From assembly GCA_002353635.1 (NCBI GenBank), contig DEKA01000021.1, positions 2,026 to 25,251 on the forward strand: a DNA stretch of 23,226 nt. Direction: 5' to 3'. A model generated the notes under the pieces. The model ran no database searches. It worked only from the letters and a program-made list of their open reading frames with translations, and was not told where the DNA came from. Positions 1 through 5,491 of this stretch are shown in pieces (the first letter of the stretch is position 1; each line of letters begins with the position of its first letter). This stretch comes from Lachnospiraceae bacterium UBA2734 (GTDB lineage Bacteria; Bacillota; Clostridia; Lachnospirales; Lachnospiraceae). The translations under genes and the position numbers were made by a program.

Positions 1-425
1 GTACTCCACACAAACACCATCGCTGTACATGGAGCAGCTCCTAAAAGCACTGCCCCCGCAAGATACTGTGTGGCCAATTCCGAAGGTATGAACGCTTTGA
101 ATACGACAAACAAAAACAGGTGAGCGATCCCGTACATGGTGAACGGCTTGATCAGCCAGTTTGTTATCCACGTGACCAGAAGCCCTTTTGGATTCTTCCC
201 AATCTGTTTTACGCTCTGAAAATCTACTTTCATCATCATGGGGTAGATCATGACCCAGATGAGAATAGCGATAGGAATCGAAATGCCGGAAATCTGAAAT
301 TTGCCGAGTTTGGCAGGAATGGCCGGGACAAAACGCCCGATCAGCACGCCTGCAGCCATGCAGAGCAGTACCCAGACCGAAAGATATCGCTGAAACGTAT
401 TGATTGCCTTGTTTTGATTGTTCAT
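1..425 (-). CDS. acr3: ACR3-family arsenite efflux permease (5' part only)
   Basis: This gene exports arsenite across the cytoplasmic membrane in the ACR3 (BART superfamily) family. It starts at ATG 425 on the minus strand and runs off the left edge, so only the first 141 codons are present. The start has a GGAG about 8 nt upstream. The protein opens MNNQNKAINTFQRYLSVW and has hydrophobic segments near residues 14-34, 47-64, 82-108 and 121-140. The visible end contains GAAPCTAMVFVWS, with Cys133 in the position of the conserved ACR3 cysteine that is needed for arsenite transport in characterised members. It lies 98 bp downstream of arsR on the same strand, the usual arsR-acr3 order, so both are probably induced by arsenite. 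Later membrane segments and any following arsenic genes lie outside the window. Family assignment is firm; the symbol could equally be written arsB in older annotation. Confidence 0.93.
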   Translation of the reverse strand, partial: MNNQNKAINTFQRYLSVWVLLCMAAGVLIGRFVPAIPAKLGKFQISGISIPIAILIWVMIYPMMMKVDFQSVKQIGKNPKGLLVTWITNWLIKPFTMYGIAHLFLFVVFKAFIPSELATQYLAGAVLLGAAPCTAMVFVWS

Positions 426-483
426 GACCTCAGCTCCATTAGTTTGATACATTGAAATATTTCTATGTTTATGACCTTTATAT

Positions 484-505
484 AGGCAGTCCCAAAGGAC
501 TGCCT
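484..505. other. intergenic stem-loop between arsR and acr3
   Basis: A perfect 9-bp inverted repeat, AGGCAGTCC and GGACTGCCT, encloses a 4-nt loop in the 98-bp gap between arsR and acr3. No T-run follows on the minus strand, so it is not a standard terminator. It could stabilise or process the arsR-acr3 transcript and so set the ratio of regulator to pump; that role is inference. Confidence 0.55.
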
Positions 506-523
506 GTGAATAACAGATATCGA

Positions 524-844
524 TTACTTCTTTTCCTTGCATCCGCAGGATACGCTGCTGTCTGTTTCACAGTCACATCTTGCGTAGGAACCGATCATTT
601 CCCGGAAATCTTTGACGCCGTCTGCGGAGATGGAGTAATGCATCCATTTTCCCTCTTTGTAGTAGTCAACAAGGCCGCTGTCTGCAAGAATTTTCATGTG
701 ATGTGAAAGAGTCGGCTGCGTGATATTCAGTTCCCTCAGCAGATCACATCCACACTTCTCTCCATGCTGGAGCGCAAGCATGATCGCAAGGCGGTTCTCA
801 TCTGTGAGGGCCTTGATTTTTTTGACGTCTTCTCTGAATCCCAT
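524..844 (-). CDS. arsR: ArsR/SmtB-family arsenite-responsive repressor
   Basis: This 106-residue winged-helix repressor should bind the promoter just upstream and release it when arsenite binds. The ATG at 844 is preferred because GGAGG lies 8 nt before it; the in-frame GTG at 853 would overlap that site. The recognition helix region reads ITQPTLSHHMKILADSGLV (41-59) and the wing follows (YYKEGKWMHYSI). Cys31 and Cys33 sit in KCGCDLL, matching the classical ELCVCDL metal-binding region at the start of the DNA-binding part. A second cysteine group (C90, C92, C100, C102) lies in the C-terminal tail, as in ArsR types that bind arsenic at the C-terminus. Having both is unusual. The gene heads the operon with acr3. 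Function as an arsenic sensor is well supported by the neighbour; which cysteines bind metal is not known. Confidence 0.93.
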   Translation of the reverse strand: MGFREDVKKIKALTDENRLAIMLALQHGEKCGCDLLRELNITQPTLSHHMKILADSGLVDYYKEGKWMHYSISADGVKDFREMIGSYARCDCETDSSVSCGCKEKK

Positions 845-870
845 GATTTTCACCTCCGAGAGATGTACAT

Positions 871-899
871 ATTATATCGAATACATTCACAGTTGTCAA
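871..899 (-). promoter_or_regulatory. sigma-A promoter of the ars operon
   Basis: On the minus strand a perfect -35 (TTGACA, 894-899) and a perfect -10 (TATAAT, 871-876) are separated by exactly 17 bp. Transcription would start near 864, giving a leader of about 20 nt before arsR. This is the best promoter in the window by consensus match. Confidence 0.85.
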
Positions 900-909
900 T
901 GTGTGAATG
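884..909. promoter_or_regulatory. probable ArsR operator (inverted repeat)
   Basis: A perfect 8-bp inverted repeat, CATTCACA (884-891) and TGTGAATG (902-909), with a 10-bp spacer, covers the -35 box and part of the spacer of the ars promoter. Its position means a bound dimer would block RNA polymerase, and ArsR proteins bind such palindromes next to their own promoters. Identity as the ArsR site is inference from position and symmetry. Confidence 0.75.
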
Positions 910-910
910 A

Positions 911-1158
911 AATATTGCGTAACAATCTTTTCGCCTTTGATGGTAGTGTGTAAGCCTTTTTCCAACATCTATCTCACAGCCACAACTACCCCAACATCTA
1001 ACTCGGCAACGGGGCATAGTGACATCTATCATGGCAACGGGTCTCTCACACTTTTTGAGCCGGATTGCCCTTGGATAAGTTACCGAGAAGCGTTTTGTCT
1101 GTCCGATGCCGAATTTGCCCGATTGCCCGAAAATCTCAGTATTAGCGGGCTTTCGCGC
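911..1158. other. 248-bp region without a convincing gene
   Basis: This stretch lies between the ars promoter and the end of the rRNA methyltransferase gene. Short open frames on both strands have no recognisable domain and no good ribosome binding site. Two imperfect direct repeats of 20 bp (994-1013 and 1022-1041, 17 of 20 identical, sharing acatcta and ggcaacggg) occur in it. I see no clear terminator for the methyltransferase gene that ends at 1159. Confidence 0.5.
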
Positions 1159-2772
1159 CTATTTTCCTTCGACTCTTGATATCAATACTACCGTCTCAAC
1201 ATGCACCGTGTGCCCGAACTGATCGACCGGGGTGACCGCACGCAGTGTGTATCCGCCGGCGGCAAGGACCTTGAGGTCTCTTGCAAGGGTGGCAGGGTCG
1301 CAGCTCACATAGACGACGCGGGGCGGCTGTGTCTGCAGAATCGCATCCAGCATCTTCTCATCGCAGCCCTTGCGGGGCGGATCGACGATCACAACGTCCG
1401 CACCGCTCTTCTTTCCTTCTTTTCTGCGGCGCTCGAGGTAAGCGGGAATGACTTCCTCAACGAGTCCTGCCTCGAAGAGAACATTGTCGATGCCGTTCAG
1501 CGCTGCGTTCTTCTTCGCATCCTCAATGGCCTCCGGCACCGCCTCAACGCCGTAGACCTCCTTCGCATATCCCGCTACAAAGAGTGAGATCGTGCCCACG
1601 CCGCAGTAGAGATCCCAGACGGTCTCCGTGCCGTGCAGATCGGCATAATGAAGGGCAATGCTGTAGAGCTTCTCTGCCTGGCGCGGATTTACCTGGTAGA
1701 AGGAGAGGGGCGAGATATTGAACTGCACCTGCCGTCCTGTCGGAGTGAAGGTAATGTCGCCTTCACGGTTTGTCACCTGCGAATCCCCGGCCAGCGCAGC
1801 CCCTGCTGCCTCATTGGGATTTTTCACACCATTGACTGCCTGCCGCCCGTTGACATCATGTGATATTTCTGCATCGCCTGCCCCTTTTCTCTCATCCGGG
1901 CACACGTTATTATTCTGCTCTACTTCAAATACATGCAGGCAATCCTGAATGTATCCCTTTCCCCACAGAACGCGCACTTTTCTGCCCATGATGACATTGG
2001 TGCGCGCCGTGTTGACATTGAGACAGATCCCCGTCATGTGAGGGAGAACGCTCAGCCGCTCGATCAGGCGATCCTCATGGGGCAGGCTCTTTCCGTTGAC
2101 GACGAGACACACCATGATTTCCTGCGAATATAATCCGGAGCGGATCATGATGTGACGCATTAGCCCCTTGCCGGTCTTCTCGTCATAGGGAGCAACATTG
2201 CAGTCCCGCATATAGTCCAGCACTGCAGCCACAATCTCCTGATTCTCCGGTGCACCGATGTAACAGGTCGAGACGGGCACGATGACGTGGGTCCTGCCTG
2301 CATAGAATCCTGCGACAAGGGAGCCATCCTTCCCGCGTCCGACAGGGATCTGCGCCTTGTTGCGGTAGTGGAAGGGGTCCTCCATGCCTACAATGGGGTG
2401 CATCACCTGGTCCACAGTCTTCTCATCGAATCCGCCGATGCGAATGAGATCATCTCTCACCTTTTTCTGCTTGAAGGCGAGCTGCTGATCATAAGCGAGC
2501 GCCTGGATCTGACAGCCGCCGCACGCTCTCGCAATCTCGCAGCGCGGTGCCACGCGGAAGGGCGACGGCTTCACGATATTCATGAGTCTTGCGTAGCCGT
2601 ATGTGCGGCCGGCCTTGATGATCTTCGCCGTCACGGCATCGCCGATCACCGCATCCTTGATAAAGAGGGTATACCCGTCAACCTTGCCGATTCCCTCGCC
2701 GCTGCTACCGATATCCGTAATTGTGGTCTCCACGATGTCATCTTTTTTGAAAATCTGTGTGCCGTCTGCCAT
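1159..2772 (-). CDS. rlmD: 23S rRNA (uracil-5-)-methyltransferase, RlmD/RlmCD type
   Basis: This SAM-dependent enzyme makes 5-methyluridine in 23S rRNA (U1939, and also U747 in RlmCD of Gram-positives). The 537-residue protein has an N-terminal TRAM domain (about 8-68), a [4Fe-4S] cysteine set (C78, C84, C87 and C170) and a C-terminal Rossmann methyltransferase. The SAM motif is DLYCGVGTISLF (387-398), followed by DPPRKGCDEKM (464-474) and the catalytic cysteine C491 in YVSCDPATLARDL. The start has an AAGGTGA-like site upstream. Relatives are usually about 450-460 residues; here a hydrophilic insert of roughly 55 residues (about 285-340) precedes the catalytic domain. It is the last gene of the minus-strand block after the YhaM-like nuclease. 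Sequence alone does not decide between RlmD and RlmCD specificity. Confidence 0.93.
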   Translation of the reverse strand: MADGTQIFKKDDIVETTITDIGSSGEGIGKVDGYTLFIKDAVIGDAVTAKIIKAGRTYGYARLMNIVKPSPFRVAPRCEIARACGGCQIQALAYDQQLAFKQKKVRDDLIRIGGFDEKTVDQVMHPIVGMEDPFHYRNKAQIPVGRGKDGSLVAGFYAGRTHVIVPVSTCYIGAPENQEIVAAVLDYMRDCNVAPYDEKTGKGLMRHIMIRSGLYSQEIMVCLVVNGKSLPHEDRLIERLSVLPHMTGICLNVNTARTNVIMGRKVRVLWGKGYIQDCLHVFEVEQNNNVCPDERKGAGDAEISHDVNGRQAVNGVKNPNEAAGAALAGDSQVTNREGDITFTPTGRQVQFNISPLSFYQVNPRQAEKLYSIALHYADLHGTETVWDLYCGVGTISLFVAGYAKEVYGVEAVPEAIEDAKKNAALNGIDNVLFEAGLVEEVIPAYLERRRKEGKKSGADVVIVDPPRKGCDEKMLDAILQTQPPRVVYVSCDPATLARDLKVLAAGGYTLRAVTPVDQFGHTVHVETVVLISRVEGK

Positions 2773-2808
2773 GTGCCGTCACCTTTTCCTTAAGTCTCTC
2801 TTAGCCGT

Positions 2809-2847
2809 CAAAGCGCGCGCCGGAACAAAAGTTCGGCACGCGCTTTG
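2809..2847. other. stem-loop between yhaM-like gene and rlmD
   Basis: An imperfect hairpin pairs CAAAGCGCG (2809-2817) with CGCGCTTTG (2839-2847) and has a GAAC/GTTC inner stem around an AAAA loop, with one bulged G and one C-A mismatch. On the plus strand it is followed by TTTTC, on the minus strand by no T-run. Since both neighbours are read on the minus strand, it is either a weak terminator or an attenuating leader structure ahead of the methyltransferase gene. Confidence 0.5.
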
Positions 2848-2899
2848 TTTTCATCATTCGAAAGCTTCTACGCACTGCGCGCAGACGCATTATTCCAGC

Positions 2900-3841
2900 T
2901 CAAACCTCAGTCCTGCGCACATTGGAATCGAGCAGGGTCTGGAAGCCGAGCCACTTGGCATCGTTCTTCGAATCCAGCAGCTCTTTGAAAATTTCGAGCT
3001 TCGCGTCCGCGTTATCTGCGAAGTTGAGTGCTGCTGCCTCTGCGAGCGCCGGCTTCTTCGGGGAGCCGTACTCGAATTCGCCGTGGTGGGCGAGGATGCA
3101 GTGCTTGAGCTCAGTCGCGAGCGTCGGCGGAAAACCGGGGATTGTCTTAACCTTCTCGTCGATCATCTCGACGCCGATCACGATGTGCCCCAGCATCTGT
3201 CCCTCATCCGTGTAGTCGTTCTGCGGGAAAGCGGAGAGCTCCTTTGTCTTTCCGATGTCGTGGAACATGGCCGCCGTCAGGAGCAGGTCGTGGTTCAGGA
3301 AGGGGTAGGCACCCGCCATATACTCGCACATCTTCATGACACCGAGGGTGTGTTCGAGAAGCCCGCCCATGAAGCCGTGGTGAACGGTCTTTGCCGCGGA
3401 GGAGTGTGTGAATCTCTCAGCGAATTCCTTGTCGTCGATAAAGAAAGCAATGATCAGCTTGCGCAGATACGGGTTCTTCACCGTGTTCGCCAGCTGCTTC
3501 ATCTCCATGAACATCTTCGGAATGCTCTTCTGGGTAACCGGAACGTAGTCCTCCGGATTGTACTCGCCCTCTCTGCACTTGCGGGCGCGCTTGATGTTGA
3601 GCTGGAACTTCCTCTGGTAGACCGTCACCTCGCCGATGAGGTCCACATAGTCCATCTCGGCGAAGTCCTCGATGCCCACGCTGTCCGGATCCCAGATCTT
3701 CGCATCGATTGTGCCTGTCCTGTCCTGCATCGTCAGGCTCTCGTAAGCCCTGCCGTTCTTGGCGACAAGAGAATTCTTTTTCTTGCAGAGGTAGATTCCG
3801 CTGATGGAATCGCCTTCCTGCATATCTTTGATATATTTCAT
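2900..3841 (-). CDS. yhaM: YhaM-type 3'-5' exoribonuclease (OB-fold plus HD domain)
   Basis: This protein belongs to the YhaM family, cytoplasmic 3'-5' exonucleases of Gram-positives that trim RNA and can act on DNA. At 313 residues it matches the family length of about 314. Residues 1-95 form the OB-fold nucleic-acid-binding part (SLTMQDRTGTIDAKIW is typical). The HD domain follows, with H164 (GLLEHT), H194-D195 (MFHDIGK), H252-H253 (AHHGEFEYGSPKKP) and D276 as likely metal ligands. The start at 3841 (MKYIKDM) is chosen because GAGAGG lies just upstream and because it fits relatives; a reading frame open to 3874 would add 11 residues encoded by a stem-loop. It follows the HtrA-like gene after a structured 151-bp gap and precedes the rRNA methyltransferase. 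Confidence 0.92.
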   Translation of the reverse strand: MKYIKDMQEGDSISGIYLCKKKNSLVAKNGRAYESLTMQDRTGTIDAKIWDPDSVGIEDFAEMDYVDLIGEVTVYQRKFQLNIKRARKCREGEYNPEDYVPVTQKSIPKMFMEMKQLANTVKNPYLRKLIIAFFIDDKEFAERFTHSSAAKTVHHGFMGGLLEHTLGVMKMCEYMAGAYPFLNHDLLLTAAMFHDIGKTKELSAFPQNDYTDEGQMLGHIVIGVEMIDEKVKTIPGFPPTLATELKHCILAHHGEFEYGSPKKPALAEAAALNFADNADAKLEIFKELLDSKNDAKWLGFQTLLDSNVRRTEV

Positions 3842-3853
3842 ATTTACCTCTCT

Positions 3854-3976
3854 GTGCCGCGTCCCTTGCGGCACCCGCGGGAGAAATGCCCGCAGGGGCT
3901 TTCTCCCGATTCAGGACATTGGGGCCAACGGCACCAATGTCGGTTTGAAAATGACAGACCGATGTCATTTTCAAAC
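3854..3976. other. cluster of four consecutive stem-loops
   Basis: The gap between the HtrA-like gene and the yhaM-like gene is almost entirely paired sequence. In order: GTGCCGC/GCGGCAC (3854-3874, 7 bp); CGGGAGAAA/TTTCTCCCG (3878-3908, 9 bp, with an inner GCCC/GGGC); GACATTGG/CCAATGTC (3915-3941, 8 bp); and GTTTGAAAATGACA/TGTCATTTTCAAAC (3943-3976, 14 bp, 6-nt loop). All arms match perfectly. None has a T-run after it, so they are not simple terminators. They would lie in the leader of the yhaM-like mRNA or at the end of the HtrA-like mRNA. Purpose unknown. Confidence 0.8.
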
Positions 3977-3992
3977 ATGCCTCCAGATTATC

Positions 3993-5444
3993 CTAATTCC
4001 CCGCTGCCGCAGTAAAACGGGCTGCAGGCGTTACCTTCAGATCTGCCTTCTCATACCCTGAGGAGCCGCTTCGCTCGATGCGCACAGTGACGGTAGTTCC
4101 CGGCTGCAAATCCGCCAGGGCATCCGTGTAGTCGCTGTATGTGATCACCGTTTTGCCGCCGACCGCCGTGATGACATCGCCGTTCTGGATGCCCGCCTTC
4201 ATTGCCGGCGAATCCATGTCGATCTTTGTGATATAGACGCCCGCCGGAATCTTCTCGCTCTTTTGTATATCATTCGGCACCTCTGTGCCGCAGATGCCAA
4301 AATAGGCTTTGTCTGCCTGGTTCGAGAGATCTGCAATGAGCGGCTTGATCTCAGATATGCCGAGCGCAGAGATCAGGTTCTGGCTGTCCGTCTTGTTGTG
4401 GCTCATATCGATCCAACCGATGACGCGCCCATCTGTATCTGCGAGAACTCCGGTTGCCTTTGTGCTGCCATAGATATCCGTCGTGACCTGATAGTACTCG
4501 CTGTCTGCGATTTCGAGAGGGAGCGCCGCATTCGTGACGATGCCGTAGCTCACAGATCCGGCCGTCCCGGACGGAGAGCCGAGAGCAATGACGGGCTTAC
4601 CAAGAAGGCTGTCCTTCGCACTGCTCCCCAGTGCCGCAGCACTGATCTCATTCTTAGTGGATGCCGACAGCGCGGACTCCTTCACGGTGAGGACCGCAAG
4701 GCCCGTCACACTGTCCTCCTCAAGAAGGGAAGCCTCTGCCTGCGTCCCGTCACTGAACGTCACCCTGACTTCATCCGCGTCCGAAAGGCCGTCGCTGTCT
4801 GAGAGAATATAGAGCCGGTCGTTGTTCTCCGCGGCGATCAGGCCGCTCATCTGTCCGGCGCTCTGAAAAGTATCCCCCGCCCAGTCCTCATCCGACGAGA
4901 TGGCACTGACATTCACGCAGCTCTTCTGCACATTCTTCGCGACGCCAAGAAGCGCATCATACATTTCCTCCATGCCGGAGGCATTCTCCTCCGATGCCTG
5001 CTCCCTGATCTGGCTGGCCACCTCTTTGCTGATCTCGCTCCGGATTTCGGAGTCCATTTTCGACACCTGCTCCTTGACAGCCGCATCCTGGATCTCCTTG
5101 TCGGACTCAATCATGTCTGTCGGCGACATCTCCTCTTCGGTCGTATTTTCAGGAAAAGTGACCGCCTGCGGATTTTCCGGCGGATTGAGCATCTTGTTGA
5201 TGACAGGTTCAAGAAGAAGGAACGCCGCACACGCGACTGCGCCGAAAACCACGGCGAGGGCTGCGGTGAGAAGCGTCCTGCGCGCCAGTCTCTTCCGGTT
5301 AATCGGCCGCTGCTTGATCTGCTCCTTCATGAAGTCCGTATTGACAGTTGGAGAACTCTGTTCTGTCTCCGTTCTTCTTTCCGGCTCTGTTTTCTTTTCC
5401 GGCTCCCGGTCCCTGGAGCCGCCCTGCTTCGCGTCTTTGTCCAT
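3993..5444 (-). CDS. HtrA/DegP-like membrane protein with PDZ domain and degenerate protease domain
   Basis: The 483-residue protein has a charged cytoplasmic N-terminus (1-54), one membrane segment (about 57-79), an acidic coiled-coil-like stretch (about 105-160), a trypsin-like S1C domain (about 170-370) and a C-terminal PDZ domain (about 380-475, with VYITKIDMDSPAMKAGIQNGDVI). The S1C fold is clear (VTFSDGTQAEASLLEEDSVTGLAVL, KPVIALGSPSG, GRVIGW), but the catalytic residues are not. Where active HtrA has TNYHVV this has SDSDGL (216-221); DLAVL is GLAVL; and the GNSGGPL serine loop is replaced by YGSTKATGVL. It is therefore probably a non-peptidase, perhaps a sensor or scaffold outside the membrane. 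The start MDKDAKQGG at 5444 is by composition; it has no strong ribosome binding site. It is divergent from mutS2 with fewer than 50 bp between them. Confidence 0.88.
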   Translation of the reverse strand: MDKDAKQGGSRDREPEKKTEPERRTETEQSSPTVNTDFMKEQIKQRPINRKRLARRTLLTAALAVVFGAVACAAFLLLEPVINKMLNPPENPQAVTFPENTTEEEMSPTDMIESDKEIQDAAVKEQVSKMDSEIRSEISKEVASQIREQASEENASGMEEMYDALLGVAKNVQKSCVNVSAISSDEDWAGDTFQSAGQMSGLIAAENNDRLYILSDSDGLSDADEVRVTFSDGTQAEASLLEEDSVTGLAVLTVKESALSASTKNEISAAALGSSAKDSLLGKPVIALGSPSGTAGSVSYGIVTNAALPLEIADSEYYQVTTDIYGSTKATGVLADTDGRVIGWIDMSHNKTDSQNLISALGISEIKPLIADLSNQADKAYFGICGTEVPNDIQKSEKIPAGVYITKIDMDSPAMKAGIQNGDVITAVGGKTVITYSDYTDALADLQPGTTVTVRIERSGSSGYEKADLKVTPAARFTAAAGN

Positions 5445-5451
5445 AGCTTTC

Positions 5452-5460
5452 AGTATATCA
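5452..5460 (-). promoter_or_regulatory. extended -10 promoter of the HtrA-like gene
   Basis: The minus strand carries TGATATACT, an extended -10 element (TGn plus TATACT, -10 at 5452-5457). It ends 7 nt before the ATG at 5444, so the transcript would start at or within a base or two of the start codon. No good -35 is visible, which is usual for extended -10 promoters. Confidence 0.4.
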
Positions 5461-5478
5461 CAGGCCCTTTTTTTGGGG

Positions 5479-5484
5479 TATAAT
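5479..5484 (+). promoter_or_regulatory. -10 box of mutS2
   Basis: A perfect TATAAT ends 7 nt before the ATG at 5492. No -35 close to consensus is found at 16-18 bp. If it is used, the mutS2 transcript is leaderless or nearly so. The box overlaps the alternative ATG at 5483, which argues against that start if this promoter is real. Confidence 0.4.
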
Positions 5485-5491
5485 GCAAGGC

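Noticed and set aside
3417..3974. 185-codon open frame on the minus strand across the stem-loops and the yhaM-like gene
   Set aside because: It is out of frame with the yhaM-like gene, which has the correct family length and an intact HD domain.
2603..4015. 470-codon open frame on the plus strand
   Set aside because: It is antisense to the yhaM-like gene and to the end of the methyltransferase gene, runs through the stem-loop cluster and shows no domain.
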